Positions 1-10,509 are shown, numbered from the stretch's first letter. The stretch is DNA of 18,674 nt from Paraglomus occultum (GCA_910592205.1 CAJVPJ010000706.1:1-18674), one strand, 5' to 3'. The notes: generated from the letters alone by a model not told the origin. Translations and numbers: made by a program.

Positions 1-279
1 TGTCCGTTCAAATTTGCAAAGCACTTCTATATTTTTTTATTGTTTACAACTGGTGCAATGCGGAATAACAGTCCGCAAAAAGTGCAATATTTTCACGATT
101 GTCTGGGAATCATAATTGTTCAACGATTGATGATCTGTTGGTTAAAATGGATATTTCATACAAGCTAACCAAAAAAAAAGGAAGAAAGTATATAAGGCAG
201 AAAAATAATACACAAAACAGATAATAGTAAAAGGTAATAAAAATTAATTCACAATAAGAAAGATAAATACAAAAGAATA
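1..279. other. AT-rich 3' flank of the SPT23/MGA2 homologue
   Basis: No coding segment is visible here. The stretch lies downstream of the TAG stop of the minus-strand SPT23/MGA2 gene (stop at 282-280), so its right part is probably 3' untranslated region. The only AATAAA-like word found on the minus strand is at 41-36, about 240 bases after the stop, a possible but unproven polyadenylation signal. Confidence 0.5.
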
Positions 280-3200
280 CTAGCGTACATATGGGATAGA
301 AGTAAATTTAAACCACGCAAGAGCAAGCATTGCTGTAAATTAAAAAAGTGAACAATTATTAGTATATGATTAGAGTTCAAAAGGCAAGCGATTCTTTTTT
401 TTAAAACATTCGCACAAATTTCTTACACACTCCTTTAATCCAATATATCTAGACTTACCGAAAAGCATAGGCACCCAGAACAAAAATAGCATCCGGTCTT
501 TCTTCAACCTTTTCATTTTTTCTTTGTACCTTCCGAAAGCAGCCTCGTCTACACGTGGAATTCCATAATGTCTCTTGGATCTCTTTATAGTAGCTGGCGC
601 AGCATTCGATGTACCTTCGCCCGGCTGGTGTGGATACATTGGCACGTGTTGCTGTCCTTCCGAGTTATACCATAACGGCCACGTATACCCAAACATGTTA
701 CTGCCAAACATGTTACTGCCAAACATGTTACCGCCAAACATGTTACCTCCAAACATGTTACCTCCAAACATGTTACCGCCAAACATGTTACCGCCAAACA
801 TGTTACCGCCAAACATGTTACCGCCAAACATGTTATTACCCCCTTCCTTTTTATCTCCGTCGCTTCCGTCCGATTGTTTCCGAGTAAATTTGAAATATTG
901 TTCCCAAGCGTTATTAACAGATGTTACTTGCTCAATAGATGGATCCGAGGCCGGTCCATCTGTTCTATCCTCACGACTAAAGTTAGCAAATGGTGATGAC
1001 GCAATCATCGCAGGAAAAGCTGCCATCATTGCCGTGAACGCAGGCATCTCGAACATGTGCAAAGACGGTATGCTCGGCATCGATGGTCTGGGAATCGACA
1101 TTTTTGAAGCAAACGTCATGGTTGAGAATTTTGGTGATGGGAATTTGGGAGATGAGAAATTTTGGAGAGTGGGCATTTTGATGGTTGGCAGCGGAATATT
1201 CAATTGTGGAGGTTTGCTGATATTTGGCATGTGCATGTGAGCAAAGGTTTTTTGAAGCCAGATGGTCGATGCTGATGCCAGGTCATTGGCAAAGTCAGCT
1301 AGCGGTTGCTTGGACTTTTTGTCATCTACGACCGGTTCGGCATCGACAATTTCATCCGCGCCAAGAATATTCTCTGCCGATAAGTTGTTTTCTGTGGAAC
1401 TTTTGGGATCAACCCATGTAATTGGAACATCCTTGTCTTTCGTGTCAGTATCAAAATCTGCCGTTTTTCCAGTTTCTCGCATAGTATCTGTTTTATGTTT
1501 AGTCACGTCTATACTCTTTCCTTCCAATACATCTTCGCTCGAATCATCGATCGACTCCCTCGTAGCGCTCTGTTCGTTTTCACTCTCAATCTCTGCGTCG
1601 CTGTCAAAATCTGGCCAGCTGTCATCCGAATCGACCAAATACGCATCTTCTTCGGATGATGACGGAGAAAGAGAAACACCAGAATCGTGTTGTTGTTCAA
1701 AGAGGAGGCTAATTATTTCCTCATAACCACGAGAAGCAGCTAGGTCCAATGCACGTTGGTCGTATACGTTGCGAAGGTCATCACGTGCCCCAGCTTATAT
1801 TAATTACGTAATGTGAGATGACTATGTGACGTGAACAGAAAAAGACAAGTATTAAGCGACAAACCTGCTAAAAGTAATTGGACAATCTCGGTCCTTCCAG
1901 CCCAGGCGGCATAGTGAAGCGCTGAAAATTTGAAAATCCAGTTGGTCAACATGGCCAAAACTTTACACTTCCCAATTCCTTTTCATCTTTAACAAACAAG
2001 AAACGTACCAGTAAATCCATAATTATCCTGTATTTCCCAATCAATTTCTCGTTCAATCAACACATTACACAAATTTGCGAATCCTAGCATAGCCGCCAAG
2101 TGCAACATTGTATGTTTCGTACTATTTTGTAGTGAAATACAATCGTCAAATTGTGTCTCAACGTCCAACAAACCCATCGTTTTAATAATGTGTTCCTCTA
2201 GATTATTGGACATTGAAGCATTTCGAACGATTGCTGATATGGTAGAGTTCATGGTGTGAGTGGTGCCTGATGGAGATGTGGATGGCGAATGGGAAGAGTT
2301 GGTGGAAGTGTCGCCAATGATGCGCATGGCAATGTTGCGTGCATCGTCGAGCTTCCCAGTCATTTTCATTCCGACTACTTGCAGAGCTAGTTCCATCAGT
2401 GCTCTATCAGAATCTACAAAATTATGTATTGCCAAAAAATACACGTTAGAAGAAAAAGAAATGCTGTCTCTCCCTCACCACCCCTTTTCCCTTCTTCCAA
2501 CACACACCAATGCCCACACCGAGCTTGTCGTACCATCATTATATGTAAACACCACAACTTCAGAATTCTGACCGTCCATCAGGTTTATCGGAAATTCTTT
2601 GAAGGATACGATAACTGGACCCGGCGTCGGAGATGGAGGTAAAAGACAGACTAAAGTATTAGAAGACCAGAATTGCGTCGGGATAGCAGGTGTGTCACCA
2701 AACACACATGTCAAGCCGTCTGGGGGAAGGTTAGGAACGTTAGAGACAAAGCGATTGAAAATTTATAAAAAGAAATTGATATTAGTGTCCCAGCATTAAA
2801 CTTTTAAATTTAAAAATTGCCAAAATTGAGCTGATTTATTATCATATATATCTTTACATATTATGTGGTCATTTCCCCAATTTTGTTATCAAATTGGTTA
2901 AAACCCGCTGTAATCTAAATACTCACTATAAAAATTATTTCCAAGTACGGTGACTTCTATACCACCATAAATTGGTCCCTCGCTCGGAATCAGTCTACTA
3001 ATCCTGGAAACGGGTCCGTACCCCACGTTCGGATTTTGGAATATTGTATTTCCGTAGACGCTTTGTGGCATTATGCCAGGATTATTCGGTATGTGGTGTT
3101 GTTGGAGATTGAGTGAAAGTTGAGTTGGAGTGGGAGAGAGTGGAAACGCGGTTGGTGTTAAAGGAGAGGATATGGATTGATGTAGAGTGAGAGGATAGAG

Positions 3201-5205
3201 ATTGTTTATGCCTTGAGACTGCAATGTGGCTGGAAATGAGATGATTAAAAAAAAAAGCGGATATGAGATGATTAATCGAACGGTAGGAGTGTAAATTCCA
3301 GGGATTTTTTATCCTAATCACTCACCATTACGATCATATTTGGCCGGAATGTGGTAAGGTGCCGATGCAGGCCGGGGAGAGCTGGGAGAAATTGGTGACA
3401 AAGGCGTCGAAGGAGAAGTAGAATAGCCACCCAAAGTCTGGATTTGCTGAGTTTGTCTTTCATTCTCTACTTTGAGTCCAATTTGTCCATCTTCTTCTAC
3501 TATTTCCTGTCCTCCTTCATCATTACCTTGCACGATCCTGCCTATTTGAGGTTCTTGCTTAATAGCTTGTCTCTTCTGCTTCCCGGAAGTTCCCAGGCCG
3601 AAACACCTTGCTTGTGCAAAGATATTCGTAGCCGATTGTGCAGAACCATTAGAAGATAAAGTCGAAATCGATATTGGCGTTGTGTTTGGTCTATCTATCG
3701 ATCTGTCCCCGGTTCTTTCAGCTGTTCTATCGGCTAATTTCGAGTGACTGCCCCGACGCTCGTTTTCCACACGTGATCGTCGTCGCCCGACGACGCCGTT
3801 AGCCTGTTTTGTTTTTGACGACTTGTGATCATCGGTTATCATGATTGCTGGTGAGACTCCGCGGGCTATTACTTGGCCGGAACAGTCTTTCATTACAAAA
3901 ATAATGCAAAACCCGACTTTTTCGTTGTGGTGGCGGCAGTAGCAGGTAATGCGTGTAGGAAGAATAGTATCGCCACTGCTGAAATCTACGATTTCGCTAC
4001 AGTTGAAAAGGAGAATCTTGCGCTGTTCGAGCGCTAGGGATTTCTCGTCGTCAAGGTCCATAGATTTCGAAGCTTCCTCCTGCTGTGCTTGTGCTTGTGG
4101 GTTGGACTTGAGTTTGTGTTCTTTTTTGCGTTGCGATCGTTTTCTCTAGTGATATAGATGAATGAAGGGTTTGCAAGTAAACAGTTAACACAAAATTGGA
4201 AATGAAAAGGTACGTCCAATATAATTTTGTTAGTAAGAATGTATGGGACATGTCTAGTTTGCATGCTCTCAATTCTCAGTGGGGAATTGAGATTTACAAA
4301 GACAATCTCATAATTCAATCCTAGATTCTCCACCTAACCCTATATATTTTTACAAATATGTTTTTTACCTCTCTTTGCACACATCCCAGACAGGTGGTAA
4401 CTTGCTTGAGCGTCTCACTAGCACAAACAACAGTCGCCTCTAAATTCAACACACCCTTTTCAACAATGTTCACACTCTGATCCTGACCATTTCTAGCATT
4501 TTTTGTCTTCAATTTTTCCTTTGCCACCATATACTCTGGTAATCTTAGATGCGACCACAGTGGCACTTTTTCGCCCTTGTCAGTAACCAACTGAAGACAT
4601 AATTTTATTTGGGTTTCTACGCGAGATTTGGCTCCGGTTTGTGGCACTCCAAGGACTTGTATCTGGAGGTTTTTCATTGACTGTGATAAGCCTGAAGACT
4701 GGGCATTCTTTTGATATGGGAGAGATTGATGTAAAGGAATGTCTGTAAGCTGTTGTTGTTGTTGTTGTTGTTGCTGCTGCTGCTGCTGCTGTTGTTGTTG
4801 TTTTTTAGTTTGTTGCTGCTGTTTTGGCTGCTGCTGCTGCTGCTGCTGTTGTTGTTGTTGTTGTTGTTGTTGTTTTGGCTGTTGTTGTTGTTGTTGTTGT
4901 TGTTGTTGCTGCTCTTGCAGTATTGTTTGTTGACTAACAGTAGCAGCTGCAAACGCAAGAGTTTGCTGCAACTGACCAACGGTATCAATCAATCCCTGAC
5001 TATGCTCGCTGTGTATATCATGGTTCGGCGTTCTCTGAGGGGTAAGAAAAAACAACGGGTTGTCATTATCAAGGACTTCTAGTTTTGGATCGAGAAACAT
5101 CGTTTCTGGATTATCATGATAGTAGTAAGAGGCAGAAAGGGCATAGTCTTCAGAATGAGGTGAGTATGGAGAAGAACACTGAATTTCTTCTTCGGGAGAG
5201 GGCAT
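280..5205 (-). CDS. MGA2/SPT23: SPT23/MGA2-type membrane-anchored transcription factor, 8 exons, 1331 aa
   Basis: Exons: 5205-4369, 4145-3326, 3229-2927, 2719-2534, 2413-2009, 1921-1865, 1793-459, 332-280; all junctions are GT-AG and in phase. Order of parts: Ser/Glu-rich N-terminus; polyglutamine 99-152; SPT23/MGA2 DNA-binding region about 180-393 (KVPLWSHLRLPEY at 213-225, CLGC at 272-275, then basic RKRSQRKK across the first junction); IPT/TIG domain about 629-712 (ending NGLTCVFG then LVCLLPP); ankyrin repeats about 814-905 (HTMLHLAAMLG, TALHYAAWAG, RALDLAASRG); acidic stretch after 905; Pro/Met/Ser-rich linker; ten GGNMF-type repeats 1189-1237; hydrophobic anchor about 1304-1322 with nine residues after it. 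In yeast, Mga2 and Spt23 are held in the ER membrane by a C-terminal anchor, processed by the ubiquitin-proteasome system, and released to activate OLE1 (fatty-acid desaturase). The same role here is inference. The protein is somewhat longer than yeast Mga2, mainly through low-complexity inserts. Confidence 0.93.
333..458 (-). other. Last intron of the SPT23/MGA2 gene, splitting the membrane anchor
   Basis: Donor GTAAGT at 458-453 is a perfect consensus and the acceptor TTTACAG ends at 333. The exon before it ends LFLFWVPMLF and the exon after it continues AMLALAWFKF, so splicing turns an 11-residue hydrophobic run into a roughly 19-residue transmembrane segment, then stops at 280. If the intron is kept, the frame stays open for 29 different residues and stops at 372-370, giving a 1343-residue protein with only half an anchor and a basic tail (KKKNRLPFEL). 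Confidence 0.85.
691..840 (-). repeat. Ten tandem copies of a 15-base coding repeat (GGNMF)
   Basis: Ten head-to-tail units of 15 bases start at 691, 706, 721 and so on to 826. On the plus strand the unit is AAACATGTTACCGCC; differences are confined almost entirely to the wobble/second positions of one codon, giving GGNMF (most units), GSNMF (two units nearest the C-terminus) and NNMF at the other edge. The near identity of the units points to recent slippage or unequal exchange. The tract sits about 65 residues before the membrane anchor of the SPT23/MGA2 homologue. Confidence 0.97.
4750..4911 (-). repeat. Polyglutamine-coding CAA/CAG tract
   Basis: Fifty-four codons (residues 99-152 of the SPT23/MGA2 homologue) of which 47 are Gln, written with runs of CAA and runs of CAG. 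Two PK pairs and one TKK triplet break it into four runs. Antisense reading gives long poly-Cys and poly-Leu frames that are shadows. The length is likely to vary between strains because of repeat slippage. Confidence 0.97.
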
Positions 5206-5400
5206 ATTACTGAAGATAGTGTGAGTTGTGTAGAACGAGTCTCAGCACTATTGAGTGGATAGTATTATATTAGCAGATAATATTATTGTTATATTGAGGT
5301 GAGGGGGGAGAGGGAGCGGAGACTAGTTCCCGTTGTCTATTCACTATAAACCTGTTTCTATTGTCTCGTCTCTTGTTTACTTTTAGAATCTTGTGTCGTA
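5206..5400 (-). promoter_or_regulatory. Probable promoter and 5' leader of the SPT23/MGA2 homologue
   Basis: This stretch lies directly upstream of the ATG at 5205-5203. On the coding strand it carries a pyrimidine-rich block (CTCCCTCTCCCCCCTCACC, about 5322-5304), the type of C/T-rich element often found upstream of fungal start sites. No clear TATA box with confident spacing was found on the minus strand. The promoter role is inferred from position and composition. Confidence 0.4.
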
Positions 5401-5537
5401 CAAGGTGTTGTCGATATTTTTTCTAGCAGACTTTGAGAAGAACAGCATTAACTATTACTACTTTTTCCAACTCTCGCACTTGCAACAATGTAACTTTTAA
5501 TATCGTAGTAATATTTATATCCTGAAAGATATCTTAC

Positions 5538-5790
5538 TGTTTTTTGGTAAAAGACTTGTTGAAGGGTCTCCCAAGTCACACTGCCCGTCTGTGTGCCCGT
5601 TAGTGTCCAGAAATAGAGGAATGGGTACGCCATATCCGGAGGAACCGGCAAGTTGTTATAAAGTGAGCATAATAAATAATACAATGTATGACATATTGTA
5701 TATAATCTTACTTTTGCAATTGTCTGCGCATGTTGTGACTCTCGGTGTTATGCCTGACCCAGCATATTTATGATGAAAGCTTCCTTTGCG
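5538..5790 (-). other. Unassigned protein-like segments, possible spliced gene fragment
   Basis: Two open segments join in phase through good splice signals. The first, 5790-5712, follows the acceptor AACACTAG and reads RKGSFHHKYAGSGITPRV then TTCADNCK. The second, 5588-5538, follows CTAAC-N5-CACAG and reads GQCDLGDPSTSLLPKN. Donors are GTAAGATT at 5711 and GTAAGATA at 5537. The second segment also extends upstream in the same frame without splicing as AGSSGYGVPIPLFLDTNG, entered just after a TAA, which also looks protein-like. I found no convincing first or last exon and do not recognise the family. It could be an intact small gene, a decayed gene fragment or chance. It lies about 330 bases upstream of the SPT23/MGA2 start, on the same strand. 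Confidence 0.3.
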
Positions 5791-5860
5791 CTAGTGTTAT
5801 TTGTTAACGCACAAATGCGCGTGGTAGTCATATGATAGAATTGGATGCGATTGGATTAAT

Positions 5861-8800
5861 ATGGCAATGGTGATATCTAACGCAATACTAATCGGAAAGT
5901 TATGGAAAACGAAAATATATTTAGTAAACGAACTCCGATATCCTATTCCATCATCACACAGTCGTTTAATTCTTCATGAACCGACAAAACGTCAACTTTT
6001 CTACATTTCGTTATATTCTCCGTTTTCCCTTTCATGATTGTTTTTATTTTTTATTAACACCCGATTATGTTCAATCACATTGTTACATGGTATCACAATG
6101 TTGGTATTATAATTAGTCTTTTATTTAATGGTGTTTATGGCGCATTATTTGTACAGTCACCGGAAACGTCACATGAGCAATAATTTATCAATTTGTTGAC
6201 TTGCTTTGAAACAAAACATATCAAATTTGGCGTTTTTAATATTTGGGAAAATCCAACGGGAATTTTAGACTATCGTCATTGATCCACTGTCCGTTTTTGG
6301 AACAATCATGCATACAACATTATCCATCTAATAGGAATGTTGTATCGGCATGATCCATGAGCCCGCAGTCCATAACGACTTGACAAATCATCATACCTCT
6401 TTGTGCGCGTTTTAAAAGTTCGTAACAAATATCACACGCCCGTGTTTCCCGACTATGCTCGATTTGCACTAACTCTAATGCAAACGGATGGCCAAAATTG
6501 AAATGGTTCCAAATTCAATTATGCAAGGTTGGAAATTTCTCATGGGACAAAGGCTTCGTGTAATAATTATTACTCTGTCAAACGATGATAAAATTTTTAT
6601 AGCATTATCCCAAACTGGGTAAAGCATTTCATTTAATAACAAGGGCCAGGCTGATGGCAATCAATCGTCAGTCTCTGATCAAAAGAAGAGAATACATGCC
6701 CAGGGAAAAAAAGAAATGGGAAGGAAAGACTGGCAATCAATGCAGGTAATGCAACTTTTTCATCAGCGGACTGAATTATAAATAGCAATCAGCTTTTTCC
6801 TATGATAATGCATCACCCCCAGATATAATCTTGTTGGCAAAAGTTTAATGACATTACACAAAGCTGTAATGATCTGACTCTAGTACAACGGATAGCCCAC
6901 GAATAGCAATGAATCATGACAAACTTTTTTGTTAATGCATCTCTCGCATCTCTCGCTTCCCATTAACCCTAAAGCATCATCACCCAAGCGGTTTACTACA
7001 CTGAAATTTTATTATGAGACTAATATAGCATACATAGCAAACGCCATACGTGGTAGCTCCGAGAGTATGAAACTCTAGAGCATTCTCGTATTGATCACAA
7101 CAGCAAAAGTCAAGATTACAATGCTTTTGCATTTAGCTCACTCAGTCAGGTACCCGAACAACAACAATTGCATTCGGCGATGGTGTCCATTTTGAGAGCG
7201 AGAAAATGATTCTCACTAATCGCTTCAAGTAATTATGGGAAATCAATTACCGGCGGCTCAAGATGGCTACAGAAACCTCGCTTCTTGCCGTATTCGGTGC
7301 AGTAAAAGGTTTAAATTTTATAGACTATACTTTTTCTGGTATAGGAAAGGATTTATATAATGGCCTAGGCTATATACACGCATAGCGCAATTGAGTGCCT
7401 GGCTCCTAATTAGTTTAGCGAATACTTATTATTAGCCACAAGGTTTTGGAACTCGTCCACCAACCCAGCCAGGTAAAGTGGGACATGAATGTGAGAACGA
7501 GTGTGCATAGCATGTGTCCTATTTCCAGAATTTTTATTTGTGTCAATTCCACTTTGATCTTAAAGACTTACTTTTCAGTGATGAAAGTATGCAGGTTTTA
7601 TCGTGCCATATATGCAGTCATAGCCAATAACTAACCCATCGCTCTTTCAATAAATCTAGTAATCGTTCGTTGCAAGAATAACAGTCATCAAGATTTTCAA
7701 CGGAATATTCGTTTCCATTGAAACGAATAGTGATATTATAACATGTCCTTCATAATAAGAAATGAAAAAATCAAAGTTGATAATACACATTGACAATTAA
7801 CACGAATAATTTGGCTTTGCCGCCAAAGTGACCCACTCAATCTTTGAGCCTCTCTGTATGACTCTTTGGTTTTGTTGTAGCATGCTACATTTTATTGCAT
7901 TATCATGTATCAGATGAAGTTAATTCCATCTATTATTTCTCCAGTCGGATTTTCATTACAAAATAATAACGACATTTGTTTAATAGCTCATTTAATTTTT
8001 TCGCGTCAGATTCAATGTTTGAACTGTTTTCGAACTTGGTTAAAACTGTTCCGGGGCAGCTAACCTGTCGTAGTCAGGAACAATCGAGTATTTATCCGCT
8101 CCTGTTGCCGTGATCAGTATAATCCTGAATAATACTACTTGTAATAACGTTTGAAATTTTTCCTAGAGTCGTCCTGAAATACATGTTTATTAATTATTGG
8201 TCATAGATCATACTGACAATAATCCAACTATTGCGGCAGATGACGGAATAACGCGGTGACCGAGGCTGTTCGGATAAAGTTTAGTCAGCCACACAGCATC
8301 TACAAATAACCTTTTATACTTTTCTTGTTGAAGAGACAGACACTTTATAAGTCGAGTCTCTATCTTGGGACTGTGGACGCTCACTGGTAACTGAATGTTT
8401 TGACTGCAAGTTCAAATAATGTCATTTGGGTGCCCTGATATAGGCAAAAAGCTGAATATAACTATATATATAGGAAGACGTTACGAAATAAAAGCTTCGC
8501 ACGATGATTATTTCGTTATACTCTAAGTGAATAGGATCGCTGATATCAGCTCTGATGTTTGCGAGTTTTCACATTGTCCGTTAACAGTCATGTGATGCTT
8601 ATTGTTTCCATAGACATTGAGCGCTGTCCGTAACCAAGTTCACTGTCCGTCCCATCGGTATTGCTGTTAAATGAATCACGCATTGATTGCTATAACGTTG
8701 AGCATTGTCTGTTTACAATCCTCTCCTCCATTTGTTAATTATCAATAGATCAACAGAATAATTACAATCTCATATCAAGACATGTTTCTCCAATACATAA

Positions 8801-9331
8801 TTTATTTTTAGAATATAATCAAAGATCCAACAATTATAATAAGGGACACTCTTATAAATACAAATGAGGTTAATAACATTACCACTTTTGTATGAACAAT
8901 AGTTAATTAATATTAACGCAAAAGTATTAGGCATATAGGTAACGGTTTTGGATAATGATTATAATAAAAAGTCTTCTTTTTTAGAGTTGTACATACCACT
9001 ATCATATATGGCTTGACGGTCCGAAGTGTTATAATTGACGAAGATCACACCATATTAATCGATATTAATATGCAGAATATGCTTTATATTTCAAATGATG
9101 TATGGTATTAGTATGTAATTAATTTGATTAGAATAAGAAGAGTAAATTAAAATATTGACCCTTTCATAAACCGCAAATTACAAAGACAAGCTGAAATCGG
9201 ATAAGGAGGTAACTGATCAGAATTATTATTGGTTTAGGCAGATCTCCTGTTGGGCGAGCCTAGTAGAATTTACTTCCTTTCTCGCGACGTGATACGGATT
9301 TTACATCATTCTGATAAACAGCATTCCGTCA
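5861..9331. other. Long AT-rich intergenic stretch, no gene seen
   Basis: Both strands are densely stopped and no frame shows recognisable motifs. The only features that stand out are an imperfect inverted repeat at 6305-6354 and a 41-codon open frame at 7235-7360 (plus strand, beginning MGNQLPAAQDGY) that I could not support as a gene. Diverged copies of a word like TTGAGC-N2-TGTCYGT occur near 8618 and 8698. No tRNA or rRNA was noticed. Confidence 0.5.
6305..6354. repeat. Imperfect inverted repeat (potential hairpin)
   Basis: The left arm ATCATGCATACAACATT (6305-6321) is nearly the reverse complement of the right arm 6336-6354, which has two extra bases, leaving a 14-base loop. The arms include ATACAAC/GTTGTAT, a word also found at the ends of the foldback element at 10510-10726. 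This may be coincidence. Confidence 0.5.
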
Positions 9332-10190
9332 TCAAATATCATTGGAAAGCTCCTCTGCATCTGGACGCTTATCAGGATCGACGTCACAACACCACTCGGC
9401 AAGTTTCTCTGGTGCGGAATCAGGCATCGTTGGTCGTAGTCCGCCTACAATGCTGTACGCTAAATCTCCATCGAACTGCCTATCTCTATACCACCAGTCG
9501 CAATCAAATACATAATGATACCGAAAGAATATATGTCTGACTCTGAGTAAATTTGCGGGTAGACATCAGGTGCAATAAAGGGTAGATCGCGAGGAACTTT
9601 TATTCACAAGGTGTGCAATAAAGGGTAAAACATCTTGAATGTTTGAATTCAAATCGCGCGAGTTCACCGCATGTAAGTGGTTCATTATCATGCAGGACTA
9701 TGTTTCCGGCATGAGGATCACAATGCGCAGCTCCTGCATCATGAATAGTACACAGATACTCTGCCTCAAGTGGCATAATTTCATTTTCCACGTCAAATTG
9801 TTAATATTTTGATGTAAAAGCCACCATTGTTAGCATACTAATACTGCATAACAATAATGTATCCGTTTGTTTCTGAGTCTTGTAAGAGTCCGTAATTTGA
9901 AGGAAACGATAACCCTTGCTTATGCACTTTGGCATGATTTCGAAACTATTAAATAAAGTAAATGCAGTCAAATTAAATAACACTTAATTAATATTATCAA
10001 TTATTTACTTCGGAAATCAATAATTCAGGCGTTTCATCAAATTTCTTAAATGGTTTGAGTACAACTGTTTGTTGCATAAGCCATACTTCTGAATACTTTT
10101 TATATTTGACGGTATAACCTGTTCCGTAGCCATCAGACCCCGGACTTTTTCAATTTCGTAGAAGTCGCTATACTTCATGTTATTAACATT
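9332..10190 (-). pseudogene. Decayed protein kinase (AM-fungal TKL-like), relic B
   Basis: Read on the minus strand, kinase landmarks occur in the correct order but in shifting frames with internal stops. N-lobe: YSDFYEIEKV, then GSDGYGTGYTVKYK (Gly-rich loop), then TVVLKPFKKFDETPELLISE (the VAxK-like Lys), about 10178-10016. Hinge-like YGLLQDSETNGYIIVMQY around 9840 followed by a stop. Catalytic-loop-like IHDAGAAHCDPHAGNIVL near 9760-9690, with Cys in place of the usual Arg of HRD. Activation and C-lobe: FIAPDVYPQIYSESDIYSFG then IIMYLIATGG (about 9590-9490), and after a frameshift GDLAYSIVGGLRPTMPDSAP, KLAEWCCDVDPDKRPDAEEL, stopping at 9334-9332. A 15-base direct repeat (9570-9584 and 9613-9627) disrupts the activation segment. 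The layout matches the kinases greatly expanded in Rhizophagus; that lineage link is from family knowledge. Confidence 0.85.
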
Positions 10191-10199
10191 TTCGCTATT

Positions 10200-10466
10200 T
10201 TGTAGTGAGCGTATGTCGTGGTAGAAAACTAAATAGTATTCCCGAGTAGATGGCTCTTGAGTATTCAGATATTCTCGGTTGTTAATACGTTGGAGTTATC
10301 TATTCGAGCAAACAAATACAAATTATAGTAATCTGTTTCTAAACGCGCTATACACATGCTAATAATACTATTTTCATTTTACATGTGAAGTGATTTACCT
10401 GATGGAATCAAACCAATGGGCGTTCTGTCTGTCGACTATCCGCTTGAGTATAACTTTCGTCGGTTC
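10200..10466 (-). pseudogene. Fragment of a second protein kinase, relic A
   Basis: Two short open pieces directly upstream of relic B resemble parts of the same family. EPTKVILKRIVDRQNAHWFD (about 10466-10407) resembles the beta-3 strand with its Lys. NTQEPSTREYYLVFYHD (about 10270-10220), running on into RSLQNSEN, resembles the hinge. They come before the N-lobe of relic B, so they cannot belong to the same copy in collinear order. A head-to-tail truncated copy is the simplest reading. No catalytic loop is seen between them and relic B. Confidence 0.5.
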
Positions 10467-10509
10467 ACCTCGCTGCTGGCTCTGCTACATGTGTAAATCC
10501 ATGACATAA

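Noticed and set aside
370-458. Reading straight through to the stop at 370 as the C-terminus of the SPT23/MGA2 homologue
   Set aside because: A perfect GTAAGT donor and TTTACAG acceptor remove this stretch and complete a transmembrane anchor expected for the family; kept only as a possible retained-intron form.
575-1240. Plus-strand 221-codon open frame over the GGNMF array
   Set aside because: It is the antisense shadow of the repeat-containing last large exon; its NMLPP repeats are a by-product of the 15-base units.
4739-5082. Plus-strand poly-Cys and poly-Leu and minus-strand poly-Asn/Ser frames
   Set aside because: Other-frame readings of the CAA/CAG tract that encodes polyglutamine in the conserved frame.
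7235-7360. 41-codon plus-strand frame starting MGNQ, a possible myristoylation signal
   Set aside because: Short, no recognisable domain, no clear splice continuation; the MGN start alone is weak evidence.
8560-8720. Several scattered TGTCCG words suggesting a diverged tandem repeat
   Set aside because: Only the short word TTGAGC-N2-TGTCYGT matches between two sites; flanking bases do not align, so no repeat unit can be defined.
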